From Musa acuminata AAA Group (lineage: Eukaryota; Streptophyta; Magnoliopsida; Zingiberales; Musaceae), in assembly GCF_036884655.1 (NCBI RefSeq), contig NC_088348.1, positions 23,726,501 through 23,790,500 on the forward strand: DNA of 64,000 bases, read 5' to 3'. A program made the translations under genes and the position numbers. Shown piece after piece: positions 33,341-46,093 of this stretch (within the stretch, counting starts at the first letter, position 1; each line of letters starts with the position of its first letter). The notes under the pieces were generated by a model. The model was not told the DNA's origin. It worked only from the letters and a program-made list of their open reading frames with translations, and ran no database searches.

Positions 33341-34410
33341 AAACGAGTGACTATATTATCATAATCATCTTTAATAATAATAATAATAATAAAATTAATA
33401 AATAAATAATTATTTATTAAAACTCATCATAATATTTCTTTTCTTTCTGTACGACTCCATTAATTGTCTAAAACGGTATTATCTAACTTGCTCAATTTTG
33501 ATTCAAGTGGCTCTCAACGTGCCCACTCGAGCTATGCGGAAGCAATGCTTTCACTTGGAAAGTGGCTCCGGAAGCATCAAACACGTACACACGCATATTT
33601 AAGTGGCCACTTAAATATTCAATTCATACAATTTGGACACTTATTTTTAAAATAATAATAATAATAAAGATAAGATTCGAATCTAAGATCTTATAATAAA
33701 TTATTAAAATTAAATTGACTTTCGGATGTTTATAGAAGTTGACGCACTTGTGAGAATAAAAAAAAAATCCCGACTGTTATACCCAATCACAACACGGTAA
33801 GGAAGTGAGTGTCGAATAGAACAGTGAAGAAATATACCTCTTTCCGTCTGCCGCTCGGTTTGTCCTGTAGTTAAGTGCGTAGTCATATTCTGATAGCAAA
33901 GCTCGATAAGTTGGGCAATGTGGCACTTGTCAAGTGATTGGGTGGAATTAGGTAAGTTAATCGATATGATCGATTTTTATGTGGGGATAGCATGATATAT
34001 ATATATCTTATTTTGATTGGAGGATGATGATTTCGGTACAATTTCATACCTCAATAATTCGTCCTCTCATATTCCTATCCCTAATATTGTCCACATAGGA
34101 AAAGAATGACTTTGAAGTAAAGATAAATTTTATACTTAAATAAAAATATTTATTTTTATTAAAATATTCGAATTGATTAATATATTATTCTACAGTTCGA
34201 TTCCATGTGCGAATAGGTCGTTTGATTTGATGTAACGAATTTTTTTATTCTTTTTTTAAATAAAAGAATATCCCATTCCAGAAGTGTGCGGCTTCAACGG
34301 AGAGTAGCTACGTACGAAGAAAAGACTCTCTTTGGGTAAAGATAAGAACGGCCAAAGCGAGCCATCGATCGAGTTCCCTCCTCTAGCTTTCCCCCACCCT
34401 TTCCCCGGGA
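33341..34410. other. intergenic DNA, promoter side of the acyltransferase-like gene
   Basis: AT-rich DNA with (taa)n stretches near 33380 and 33650 and a tatatatat run near 33996. No clear coding track. The last 100 bases (34310-34410) become GC-richer and are probably the 5'UTR of the next gene. Confidence 0.4.
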
Positions 34411-37400
34411 ATGGACGACGGGACCGCCGATGGACGGCCCGTCGGCGGCACCGAGTACAGCTGGTGCCGGGCCGTGGAGGGCGGGACCGGCATCACTGTC
34501 CTCGCCCTCCTCCTCTCCCGACCTGTCTCCCGCCCCCTCCTCGATTCCGCTCTCCACCAGCTCCAATCCTCCCACCCTCTCCTCCGCGCCCACCTCGTTA
34601 CCGTCGCCTCCAGACACCCCTTCTTCGCCATCGCCACCCCCCGGTCGGAAGTCCTCCGGCTCCTCTCCTCCTCCGATCTCCTCCTGCCGCCGCCGGCATC
34701 GGCGTCGGCGGTGTCGGTTTCGCCCTTCCACGCCCTCTTAGAGCATGAGTTCAACCAGAACCCCTGGTCCGACGGGGGCCCGACTCACCAGGTCCTCTTC
34801 GCGACACTCTACGAGATGCCCGAGCCCGGCCGGTCCACCCTCGCGCTCCGGCTTCACACCGCGGTCTGCGATCGCACCTCCGCCGTGGCGGTCCTGAAGG
34901 AGCTCCTGGCCTTGATGGACGCTTCGGGGGAGAGAATCCACGGAGAGGCGGATGGGTTCAATCGGGGGATAGATGACTTGATTCCGAAGCAGGACGCCTG
35001 GAAGCCGTTCTGGGCGCGGGGGAAGGATTTGGTCGGCTACTCGTTGAACGCCCTGAGGACATCGACCCTCCGGTTCGAGGATGCTGCCTCCGAGCGGCGG
35101 TCGCAGGTGGCGAGGCTGGTGTTGGGCACCGACGACACCCAGAAACTTCTCACCGTGAGTGCCTCCTCTTCTTCTTGTTTTGCTTCCTTGTACGCTCTGA
35201 TACCCTGCTTATACTGCACACTATACATTGCATTATGACCGTAGGATCTGTCTGATCCCTCATCTCAGACCGTCCATCCTGCGAGGCCGTTACGGTTAGT
35301 GTGGACTCTGATCATCCTCACACTGTTCAATGCATTAAGATAGATAGATAGTTTCCCACACTATAAGATAAAAAGCAAGGTTTGTAAGATTAACCAATTT
35401 TAATCATAATAAATTTATTTTCAGTTAAAAAGTATATATAAAGATAAAATATTTAAGATATATAATGTACGAATTCAATTTAGACTGAAATTTAAATAAA
35501 TTGGTGGATTACAGAGGCTGACAAATAGGATGATGAGTGGTCACTCCAATTGCTCTTTTCTTCGGTAGGAGAGTAGAGATGTGGACAGCCAAGAAAATAT
35601 GCAACTCAAAACAACTTATCCGGTTATTGTTGTTGTTCACAATGGAGATGGTTTCCTGATTCCTCTCTTGCTGTGTTTCTTCTTGTTTATGCGTGTGGGT
35701 CTCTCTTTCTTCAGGACTTTAGGCTTTCAGCCAACAAAAATCTTCGGGCCAAACCCAAAGAGTGAACAACAAAGGTCATCCTTCATTGCCTTGAAAGTTC
35801 CTCATTTCGAGCCTTCTATCCTAGAAACAAGAAGCAATAAGGGCTCTAAAACTGGAGGTCCACCCAGGTAGATTGGTGAGGTCCTCCTCTCTTTACCCAA
35901 GCTCCAAAGGCCCATCATAAACCTAAAACTTGATTCTTAATCTATTCTTGGATCCTTGTTAAACTTTACAAGCAAAAGGGCAAGTGAAGAAAATATTATC
36001 TTGATCCAATTCCTCCCACATAAATATCATATGCACCGCATATATTATACTAAACAAGACTTCTGAAAGTAGAAAACCTAAGCAGCTTCCAGCAATATAC
36101 CTAAGCAAAATATTAGAGGTGTCTAAATTCTTTTCAAAGATAAATATTTTTTTATAAAAATATAACAGAAGGAAATCATATTATATTCTTTGATCTTTAG
36201 TTCCTATCACGTCTCTACCATTTTATTGTCGTCTCTATCATCCATTTTCATTATATTCTCTTATTTATTTCAACTACAATATTTATTTTGATAATATTAT
36301 CTTATATATATTCTATAATCTTATTAATATAGTATAGGATTATAATATTTAATAAGTAAACTTGTGTTCCGACTAATTAATCTAATCTATCGATGCAATC
36401 AATGATAAAGATGATTTTATATCTATTAAGTAAAAGACCAATTTTGAGCTTTATTTTTTGTTTTTTATTTATTTATTTTGATGATATTTTTGCTAGTGAT
36501 TGAAATCCACAGAAGATTATTTTTTGTGATTTTTTTAAGAGCATGTATGATCATCATCTTACCATGCTAAATGATACTTTCTTGCTAATTGCCACGTTCA
36601 TATCAACTTTAATATTTTTGAATCCCAGGCATGCAGAAAGAGGGGAATTAAGCTGTGTGGAGCCTTATCAGCTGCAGCAATGGTGGCTACGCGTGCATCA
36701 AAACAATGGGACAATGATCGCTACGAGACTTACTCGGTCATCACCCTCATCGATTGCCGCAAGTATCTCGATCCGCCTCTGCATGATCACAACATCGGTA
36801 AGGCCTACAAAACCTGCAACAATTTGTCATTTGACCGCTGTATTCTGCAGTATGACAAACCATTATAATCTTATCATTTGGCATGACATTTTTAAAGGAA
36901 AAAAAAATCATAACTATGCGGACACAATTTGAATTGCATCGTAAATGTGATCAACTGAATTAGAATAGCAAAGGAGAATAATGTTGTTCATTCTAGTTTT
37001 AGTACTGTTTCTTACTAGCACCTAAGCACGAAGCATGTAAATCTTGTAAAGGTGTGTAAAATTCATGAACTTTCACTCCTCTTTCGTACTCAAAAATATA
37101 AATCTTAGTAATCATGAGGCGAAATAGGAGACATTCCAAAAGGCGAAAATCTCAAGCTAAGATGGATAATAACTATGAGGGTTGGCAAACATTTCTTTTA
37201 AATATTTTATTGAAAATGTGTTGCTTGGGAGTTCAATTTGGAATAGTATTGCATGAAGAAGAAAAAAAAATTAAAAATTTAATTGAATTGTTGAAAATAT
37301 TTATGTGCATGAGGTGAAAATAGATGGATTAAGAGGACAGCCTCACATTTCTAAAGATCAAGTCATATCTTATACTTTTTAAGTTGTATTGTTGTTTGAT

Positions 37401-38036
37401 CTCATGTGTTAGTCTTGAGTTATACTATTTTATGTGAGAGGACTTTTAGTTGATTAAAGAATCATTCAATTTAAATTTATTAGTTTCATAATGAAGAATT
37501 TGAGTGTTTCTCGATATCAGATTGGCATGCAGTATGCTTAACTATTGGGCCGCCGTCTAATCTTTGCAGGATTCTATCACTCGGCCCTCATCAACACACA
37601 CAGCATTCATGGGGGAGAAGGACTATGGGAGGTCGCGGAGAGATGCCAATGCTCCTACTCCACCGCCATGACCAACAAGAAGCATCTCAAAGACATCGGC
37701 GAGGTGAACTACCTGATGGGCAGGGCCATCGATCACCCCCACCTCACCAATTCCTCAGCCCTCAGAACCGCGCTCGTCTCCGTGTTCGAAGAGCCCGTCG
37801 TGTACGAGTCGTCGGCGGCGCTGCAGCACCAGCTCGGCTTGGACGACTACGTCGGCTGTGCTTCCGCCCATGGGGTCGGCCCCTCCATCGCCGTGTTCGA
37901 TACGATCCGAGATGGCCAGCTCGACTGTGCTTGCGTGTACCCTTCGCCGCTCCACTCGAGGAAGCAGATGCAGGAGCTTGTGGAACAGATGAAGAGGATT
38001 CTGAGAGGAGATGATTGTGAGAAGAGCACAAAGTAG
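34411..38036 (+). CDS. condensation/acyltransferase-like protein (CoA-dependent acyltransferase fold)
   Basis: Three exons join in frame: 34411-35154, 36629-36797 and 37570-38036; 1380 bases, 459 residues. The protein starts MDDGTADGRPVGGTEYSWC, consistent with the ATG in a GC-rich first exon. It shows features of the chloramphenicol acetyltransferase-like/condensation fold: an N-terminal EYSWCRAVEGGTG, a putative active-site block LRLHTAVCDRTSAVAVLKEL (about residues 149-168), TYSVITLIDCRKYL in exon 2, and INYLM-type and FEEPVVYESS blocks in exon 3. The usual HHxxxDG is changed to HTAVCDR. Substrate unknown; not clearly a BAHD enzyme because a DFGWG motif is not seen. All introns are GT-AG. 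Confidence 0.75.
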
Positions 38037-38216
38037 ACACACCTCTGAGTGTTCCATTAATAAGAGGTTCAGAAACTACTTGTTGCAAAAGAATCTGCAT
38101 AGTTTCAATGATCTTTACTACATTTTCATAATCGAAAAAATTGCATTTGAAATTTAAATTCAGTCAATTTGATAACAATTGAATGATATTATTTTTATTT
38201 TCGGTCTAGATGAATC

Positions 38217-38220
<4 letters not shown>

Positions 38221-38295
<75 letters not shown>
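38221..38295. repeat. (TA)n microsatellite
   Basis: 75 bases of uninterrupted alternating ta, about 37 units, 185 bases after the stop of the acyltransferase-like gene and about 330 bases from the ferredoxin stop. It may fall between the two convergent transcripts. Confidence 0.95.
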
Positions 38296-38297
<2 letters not shown>

Positions 38298-38629
38298 TAA
38301 TATTTGTACAAGATTTCTATACAAAAAAATTAAAAATCAGAGTACAAAAATATTAGGGAAACTCAAACTTAGATATCATAATTTGCATGGAAATTCAAAC
38401 AAAATTTGGAACTTCCACGCCCATATCATAACCAAGTAAAGAAGAAACTATCTTATCCATCTGGAATTAGATGGAGCATAGGAATATGATGCTGGGAACA
38501 AACTATTGAGATTAAAATCCTTGTAAGAAACAGCAGATTCTTGAACGCAACAAAAACCTGACCCACAATACAGTCTGATAAGGTTCAAACCAGAGGAAGA
38601 GTGAAGCACAACAAACTGATCAACGGCCA

Positions 38630-39085
38630 TCAGTACAGATCACTTTCCTTGTGTGTCTGAATGACACAATCTGACATGGGATAGGCAACACAAGTCAGCA
38701 TGTAACCCTTTGAAATCTGTGAATCATCAAGGAAGGATCCATCTGACTGATCAACAGCACCAGACACCATCTGGCCTGCACAGCTGGAACACGCACCGGC
38801 ACGGCATGAGTACGGCAGCTCCACTCCTGCCGTCTCAGCTGAGTCCAGAATGTAGGCATCGTCTGGAGCATCAAATTCATGCTCCTGCCCCTCTGGTCCA
38901 ATGAGCTTCACCTTGTAAACGGCCATAGCCGATGCCCTGAAGCGGTTGGCCATCCTTAAGCTTGATGTTTTTGTGATACACCTCAAGGAGCTAAGCGAGG
39001 ATGGACTCCTAATCAACACAGAAGAAAGCCAGCCCTTGGAGCTGCTCTTGAGCATACAGGAAGATGGGAGAGCAATTGTCACCAT
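38630..39085 (-). CDS. plastid [2Fe-2S] ferredoxin, root (non-photosynthetic) type
   Basis: A single coding exon of 151 residues. The first about 53 residues are a Ser/Thr/Arg-rich, acid-poor plastid transit peptide (..[18 protein letters not shown]..). The mature domain begins [20 protein letters not shown] and holds the cluster ligands in CRAGACSSC, with the fourth Cys in MLTCVAYP. It ends KESDLY. The [11 protein letters not shown] start and the C-terminal form resemble the root-type ferredoxins that accept electrons from NADPH via FNR for nitrite or sulfite reduction, rather than leaf photosynthetic ones; this subtype is an inference. The ATG lies 8 bases inside an exon that follows a ttcag acceptor, so a 5'UTR intron is likely. 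Confidence 0.92.
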   Translation of the reverse strand: MVTIALPSSCMLKSSSKGWLSSVLIRSPSSLSSLRCITKTSSLRMANRFRASAMAVYKVKLIGPEGQEHEFDAPDDAYILDSAETAGVELPYSCRAGACSSCAGQMVSGAVDQSDGSFLDDSQISKGYMLTCVAYPMSDCVIQTHKESDLY

Positions 39086-39093
39086 TGTGTCTC

Positions 39094-40652
39094 CTGAAAT
39101 CCCAAAACAAATTAGAAAAGAGTATCATTATATCGACTGGACAAAAGCTTGTCCAATAGACAACTAATACAATCAGTTCATTACAGAACTAGTATTTTTT
39201 GCCACCAGATCAAAGTGTCTACTTGGTACGTGGAATTAGGTGAAAGCATGACACTTATGATCAAATAGACATGTAAGGGAGGTACAAATTCACAAGTCCT
39301 CACATGGAAATGATTGTGCACAGATAAGACTTAATAGTTGCTGCTCAAACCAACAGAGCTGAACATTCAGAACTAGGCAAGCCAGGAATCCTTGCGCACA
39401 ACTTCATCCACAATCGGCCCACAAAGTTTCATAGATTTATAATACAGTCTTGCATCTATTATGGCCAGTGGACACATTTGTACTACAAAAAGGTGGGCAA
39501 TTATCCTCAGGTTGATGCATGGATGATTTATGTTTCTGTTATTTTTTAAGTATCTGTCACCAAGAACTGAATGCAGGAATATAAATATATAATAATCATC
39601 AAAGTATTTGTCAATGCTTGATCGGTAGAAAGGCCAATCAATTGTTTCTGGATATGATGCACATGCAACACTTGACTTGAGGGTAGCATGAGGTCCAGGT
39701 AGAGATACAATTGAAGTTTCACATTTGTGCACAGAAATATTCTCTTTCGGTACCAGAATCCTAAATCATTGTTTGTACTTGTACAGCACAAAAGAAAATT
39801 TGCACCGAAATAAAAAGAAGAGTCTTTTTGTCATTGACATAATGTATGAAACACTTCTCAAATCCCTTGTCTTATAGCACTAGTCACGACAACCTCAAAC
39901 AAAAGAAACAAGAATCTAATTTAGAATGCAAATGGATGACCTAGCGATGAGCCATCATCCCTGCGATCAACTTTAGAACATTAGTCCTTATCTAATTCTT
40001 AAGGAAATTCTGTGCTTCTCTTTCACTGCAGTTTAATTGCTAGGGGAAAAGAACGTCCATCAGAAATGTACTATAAGTTGAACAGGCAGCCGAAACAACA
40101 ACAGAATTGCCAAAATTTTGATCCGACGAGAAATTTATTGTCTCCATTAAATGCATGCAGAATCTAATAGTTGTCTACAAGCCAAATCAAAAACTATAAG
40201 TTGGTGCTTCAAAAGGTGAATAACCCTGCAAGGCTCCTTTTGAATCGGAAGAAGTTCAGGACAAACAAAATAGATATGCATTTGGTGAACCTGGTCATCA
40301 TTGTACACACAAAAGAGTAGCATCTTTTGCGAAATAAGATCTCAAAACTTGCATGTGGCAAACAGCAGTTTCAGAGGAATGCAAGATGACATGAGCTCCA
40401 CTAGCTTTTCTGGCTGCATTATAGCGATATTACTATCAAGAACCAATTTTTATCTAGCCATGTTATGACTATCCCAGATCACACCATGGTGTCGACATCA
40501 ATTCTAAGTATCCACAGCAAGATTCTTAACATATTATCCCCGCAAAACTTCCACTAACGGCATCGCATCAATCTAACCTGGATTCCTTTTCCTATTTCCA
40601 GTCCTACACACACACACAAAGGTGGCTTCTTTTCCCTAGTACCAGTCCTACA

Positions 40653-40699
<47 letters not shown>

Positions 40700-40916
40700 A
40701 GGGGAATTGTTCTGTGAAGGATGCTTAGCCTTGCGTGTGTATAGAAAAAAACATGGAAAGGGCAAAATCCCTACCAGAGAAATAAGTATAGCATTTATAA
40801 CCAGAAAATAAGCACTTGGAGCACGTTCATCTGCTGCAATCCAGAAATCGAAATGGATCAACAAAAACAAGAATGAAGAGTAAATGAAAAAAGAAAGAAG
40901 AAGAGGAATCGGGTAC
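39094..40916 (-). other. probable 5'UTR intron of the ferredoxin gene
   Basis: On the minus strand the donor ccttgg|gtaccc is at 40916 and the acceptor gggatttcag at 39094, followed 8 bases later by the ATG. The upstream leader (40917-about 41165) is GC-richer. The intron would be 1823 bases and contains a (ta)n(tg)n repeat at 40653-40699. Other minus-strand frames in the leader are probably not genes. The start site is not fixed. Confidence 0.5.
40653..40699. repeat. compound (TA)n(TG)n microsatellite
   Basis: About 12 ta units followed by about 12 tg units, with a short (ca)n at 40607-40618 nearby; within the presumed ferredoxin leader intron. Confidence 0.9.
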
Positions 40917-41169
40917 CCAAGGATGAAATCGAGAGAGGGTGGAAGATGGCGAAGGAAGATCCAGGAATCCTCTTCGAGAGAGCGGGCGATCGAAGAGTGC
41001 CCCAACCGAGGGACGAGAAACGGCAGATAGGGTATCCCCCTCATCTCTTCCAGCTCGGATTCGATGCGGCGCACGGCGCGCGGTCGAGGGGATCCAGCCA
41101 ATCATCACCAAGCGTTTCGGTGGCCCACACCGCCGCTAACCTCTCCCTTCGCCATAGAAGTTTCTGAGT

Positions 41170-42256
41170 CGTAAGAAGAATTGATCGACACGCTTTTCCT
41201 ACGGCCGTACTTGGCTACGTGCGGGACGCACCCGTATGAAAAGCTTGTTCGGTTGCGTTGGGCGGGTTAGGGATTCCGACGGGCTCCGCCACGGAGTGAT
41301 GGTAGTGGAGACGACTTCTCTTGTCCTCTCGACGTGGGCGCCACGTGGACGAAGATGCCAGTATGCTTGAAAATACTACTGACCACCACCTTGTCATAAA
41401 AAAATCATCAAATAAAAACAAGTATCAATGATGATGCCACGTGGCAGACTCGGATGCCAGTAGCTTTCTCATATTATAAGAGCAGCTTTTGGCCAGAGAA
41501 ATGATTTATTATTGATATTATTATTTGTTTCATCATGAAAAATTATTTATTTATCACTATAACTAGAGCAGACAATACAATATTAATGCATTTGAAAGTG
41601 CTGATTAACTTAATTAATAAAAACCTTACCTAATCATTACAAGATCCCACTTTACCTTTTGTAAAATACATTAATATAATTAAAAATATGTCAAATTCTT
41701 ACCTTCTTTTTCCCTGAAAGTTACTGCAATTTACCCGCACATCTCTAAAATTGACATTTGCTTCGGCCTCCTGGAAAGCTAATCGTTTGCATCAACGCTT
41801 TTGGACACCTTATTTCTAGTTGATCCTTTGACGAATGGTCAACTATAATTTAACTTCTTATAAACTAATTTCCTTCCATAAATAACTACGTTGTGATGTC
41901 TCGACAGAGACAACCACGAAGTGGTTAACCTAATCTTCATTGAACACCCGGAATCAACCACAAAGATTAACAAGGAGCGACTCTTAAAAGTTCTTCAGTT
42001 TTCAATCACAAACACTTGAATGAGCCGACAGAGGGGAAAAGGGCTGCAAATGTTCACAAAAAGATGAATAAAACTCAAATGTCCACCGAAATATTAGAAG
42101 CATAACAAGAATAAATACCTTCTGATGGATGTTGACACCAAACAGAACATGAGCTTTTAATGAACCTAGACCTTCAATACTTGCTTAATGAACAAAATAT
42201 GGAAGATAAAGTAGAATTTAGATTTTATGGATCACCAGCCTGAGAAAGGAGCTAAC
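41170..42256. other. intergenic DNA upstream of ferredoxin and downstream of L10a
   Basis: Contains the ferredoxin promoter region at its left end (GC-rich to 41420) and an AT-rich remainder. No coding track or recognised element. The words cgccacgtgg (near 41340) and gccacgtggc (near 41437) contain a CACGTG G-box core; the second is a perfect 10-bp palindrome. Confidence 0.45.
41339..41446. promoter_or_regulatory. two G-box-type sites upstream of the ferredoxin gene
   Basis: cgccacgtgg near 41340 and gccacgtggc near 41437 carry the CACGTG core bound by plant bZIP and bHLH factors. They lie 170 to 280 bases upstream of the presumed leader exon. Their role in expression is inferred from position only. 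Confidence 0.4.
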
Positions 42257-45200
42257 TTAGAACACTCGGTATGGCTTCCCCATGGTGCTCTTCAGGTACA
42301 AGCATCTCACCTGGAAAACCACCAGACATCAGTTACGGGACAAAAAATACAGTCTATATTTTAACACAAAGCAGTCACTACAGATCAACACGAGTTTTTT
42401 TTAGTATGAAACTACAACAAATAAGAAAGAAAAATTGGAACGCAAACAAAATAAACATCTAACCCTGTCAATAAAAGTCATTTCAGCGTCAAAGACACTA
42501 ATGCCAATAAGCCAAGGAAAAAGACTAATAAAGTTGTTTTTCTAGAAAGAAACTTAATAATATATTGTTACAAGCTCTACAAAATTTAATCAAAATTAGT
42601 AAAGAAGCAAAAGAAAGTTGAATAATCCAAAACATCAATAAAAACAATGAGTAATTTGGATTGATTTCTATAAGCATCAAACAAAAAAAACCCTTGGTAC
42701 CAATTAGAAAAAAAAACCTACCAGTTTGAATGATGATTAATTCTAAGAGAAAATAGTGAAACATGAGAAAAAGAAATCAACTAACAGGGATGACAAGAAC
42801 CCACATTTTGCCAGTTCTTTTTCAGCAAAGAGACAAGGAAATTCACACTGAGTTGCACATTCTGAAAGATCTGCTTCTCCTCCATTGCACAGTTACCCAC
42901 TGCAACACCCATGCAAAGAACTTTCTTGAGTTGAAACTTTACCATTGCTTTTGTCTCATTAACTTTTGACTCTAAAGATTCTTGGTGAGTGACCAAAGTG
43001 GGAAATTTCCCTGCATAGCAAATCAAATTAAAAGACAACCAGAGATGAGTAAGATATAACAGAACAGAAACTACATACAGGAGAACATATATAAATGTAT
43101 ATCGGTCAACCTAGAATACAGAGATCTAAATTCAACAAACTAACAGAAGAGCAAGAACACATGTACACACATGATCAAATTTCAAAAAGATTGTTGGAAG
43201 ATTTCAAGTTGAATCTAATGGAGATTGAAACCTACCCAAGAAGTAAGATGAACAAAGGGCCATGGCAAAAACAATAACAATCAAGCATCAGAATAGATTT
43301 TCATTAAGATGCAATTAACATTAAGTGGTAAGATTAATTATAGTTTTTCTTACCAATACCCCAAACAACATTCTCATATAAATGGAGCATAGTTTGAGAT
43401 CATTAAAACCAACCTCAAATAAAACAAAATATCACTAACGTCAGTGCCACTCCCAAAAATATTTTGCTTTTCATATAGCGCCTTTAATTGATCTAACTAA
43501 GTTGGAATATTACTCCTGGATATTGTTGTTGTTGTTGCTAATGATGATATTCTCATTATATGGAAACTATACATATTTATTTCAATAAGTATACCAACTG
43601 AAATGAATAAAATTTCCAAAGGGCCAAAAAGCTATTTAGGGATTCAAAGAAGTAATTGCAACAAAATAAACCCTTCTAATATACACTTGTTTAACTTCCC
43701 AAAAAATAATTCAATAATTGCTCTCTACTATGATGTTTTATTCTTAAATAGATGGCTTCGTGAACTTGCTGATTGACTCATGAATGGCTACTGATCAATA
43801 ACCATTAATTGACTATGTTATATGTCACTGTAATGTTCATTTTTCAAACAAGATTACATTGAAGAAAATTGTTAAAATATGATAACTTAAACCTTGTTAT
43901 GATTTGCTAAAATTTCCACCAGCATAAAAAAGTAGTTGTCTGATCAGATGCATTGAGGATGCAGTAAAAGTTAAAAGCCATAGTGCTTGCCTGCCTTGTT
44001 CAGACCAGGGCCAAGAAGACGAGGAATCTGTTTGATGATAGCCTCTGATGCCAGGAAAGCGTGGTGCTTTTTAGCAAGTTTCTTAACCAGCTTCTTATTT
44101 TTGTTCATCTTTTTCAAACTTTCAACATCCATATAATCTAGCCCTATCTTCTCTGCCTGGGGGCGATAAAAGCAAGCATTAGAATAACGTGCTGCAATAA
44201 GATGTGCACGAAAACATAAGAATCAGAACTATAAGTATCCATAAGTAAAAAAAATGGAGATCATGATATTTAACAGAAAAAATATTTTTGTTCTCATGTC
44301 AAGATAAGGTGAAAAGAGATTTGAAATGTTCCATTCATATCATCATCATATAGGTTGTATTCATTGTTGCAGATATTTTCAAGAGCTACATTGAAATCAC
44401 AGACATGCAAACAACACAAATATGTCTGCAGCATGACTGATGGGGGTAGATGCAAAACATTAGGTAATACTGACTGGTACTCATTTTAGCAGCAGAGCAA
44501 CACAACTAAATACATAGTTGACCACAATAAACGATAAACCATGACCTTCCAGCATTTGAATATATGATTCACAGAGAAGACCATCCTGTAAGTAATGAGC
44601 CAGTTAATGATTACAGGAATTAAAAAAGTATAACTCTAATGGATCAGGAGACATTAAAACAAGGGACACTAAATAATTCTTATACCAAAAGAAATCCATA
44701 AATAAACATACATAAAATACCAATATGCTTTACCTCCTCGACATGTTGAGCATCTCCCAACATGCATACTTTCATTTTAGGGCGAGGAATATGAGGAAGC
44801 TTTACAGACCCACTAAAACGCTTGTCCTTCTGAGGATCATAATTTTTCAGACCAATTTGCAACTCGACTGTCTCGGTGAATTTCCGTTTCTTCTCCCGAG
44901 AATCACCAACAACCTGGGAGATTGCTTCCCTCAGGACATCACTCTGTAATTTGCTGTGATAATAACAACGTGCTTGAAAAGTGAGTTCACCATAATAACC
45001 ACATTAGGATGAAACTACAAATGCAGTACAGAATCTATAAAGTAATTAGTACATAGAAAAAATGAATACAAAACAAAACAATGAATAAATCTGCACAATT
45101 TAAAAATGCAGTACAAATAGAAGAGAGCAAGAAAACAACAGATCACCAGTAATGAGTTTCCAAATGACATTTAAAAGAAAAATAAATCCTCACATGACTA

Positions 45201-45854
45201 ATAGAAAAAAAAAACTTCTAGACAATGATAGGCAAAGCTTAGAAGGCTGAAATTGTCTCCCACAAATCAAAATTAAAGGCAAATTGAATGCATGTTATAT
45301 ATTATCTAAGCACAAAGGAATTCGACTAGGCCAATTATTTATTATGTTTATCAAAAATAATATTTAAATTATCTACAACTTCTAATTAATCATTTAATAA
45401 TTACAAACAACCTTAAAGAACTGCTGTTTGCTGTGATCAATCTATCATGTTCACTTCTTTGATACATCAGAACAAATATCATGAACAGAAAAAAGAAGAA
45501 CAGAACGTGTATGCCTAGAATTGCTAAGAGAGTAAATAAGCTAAAAAAATAAAAGAAAATAACAATCTGTAGAGTCTGCTGCTAGTTCTCGACACATATT
45601 GATGAACGACATAAAAAGAAATTTAAGTGCGCTGCTCGAGAAACTAATCGCTCACACATAATTCATTATCCTACATTCACCGAGACATATATAACAGAAT
45701 GGACCATTTGCATGGCTCCTAAGATTCTCTACAGCAACAACTAGCAATTCGTTCGACAAGATATTGACCCAAAAAATACAAGAAAATAATAGCCAAAAAA
45801 CGATATGAAGTATATCAAGCCATATGAGAAAAATCAGAACTTGCGATACCTCAT
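42257..45854 (-). CDS. RPL10A: 60S ribosomal protein L10a (uL1)
   Basis: Encodes the cytosolic large-subunit L1-stalk protein. The minus-strand exons are 45850-45854 (ATGAG only), 44734-44953, 43991-44156, 42805-43010 and 42257-42310 with stop. The sum is 651 bases, 216 residues, the usual plant length. Recognisable blocks: [53 protein letters not shown], [53 protein letters not shown] and the end GKPYRVF. Introns are GT-AG except the one between 43991 and 43010, whose donor is GC (cag|gcaagc). A TATA-like ctataaaagc sits at 46084-46093. An unspliced reading of 42781-43038 would wrongly end at a false stop. Confidence 0.95.
43011..43990 (-). other. GC-AG intron of L10a
   Basis: The donor on the minus strand is aaggcag|gcaagc and the acceptor ctatgcag|ggaaat. 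Only this pair rejoins GLNKA to GKFPTL in frame; there is no GT at the exon edge. GC-AG introns make up about one percent of plant introns, usually with a cag|gcaag context as seen here. The intron also holds a (ttg)n run near 43523-43537. Confidence 0.85.
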
Positions 45855-46083
45855 TGCTCAGATGTCTCTCTTTCTTCCTTCGATCCTTCAAGAAAAAACA
45901 AAATTTAATGAGCTCATCCATCAACAACAGATGGATCGAAAGAAACATTATGGAATTGGAGAAGCGCACCACCAGAAGCGGATCAGGAAGCGAAGTGTAG
46001 AAGACTGACCACCAGCCTCCGCGAGGGTTCTGGGTGGAAGAAAGCCCTACCGAGGAATCGCGATACGCCACAGAACGCGCGTT

Positions 46084-46093
46084 GCTTTTATAG
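46084..46093 (-). promoter_or_regulatory. TATA box of the L10a gene
   Basis: The minus-strand word ctataaaagc lies about 230 bases before the ATG. Transcription would start near 46055-46060, giving a leader of about 200 bases. No other TATA-like word is nearer. Confidence 0.55.

Noticed and set aside
34294..34754. Minus-strand and alternate-frame open frames opposite the acyltransferase exon 1
   Set aside because: High GC content of the real exon creates open frames on all strands; the spliced + frame is the only one that continues into exons 2 and 3.
38179..38439. 86-residue open frame over the TA repeat
   Set aside because: It encodes an Ile-Tyr string from the microsatellite.
43520..43540. 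(ttg)n run as the tail of another RTE LINE
   Set aside because: Only the simple repeat is present; no reverse transcriptase blocks precede it.
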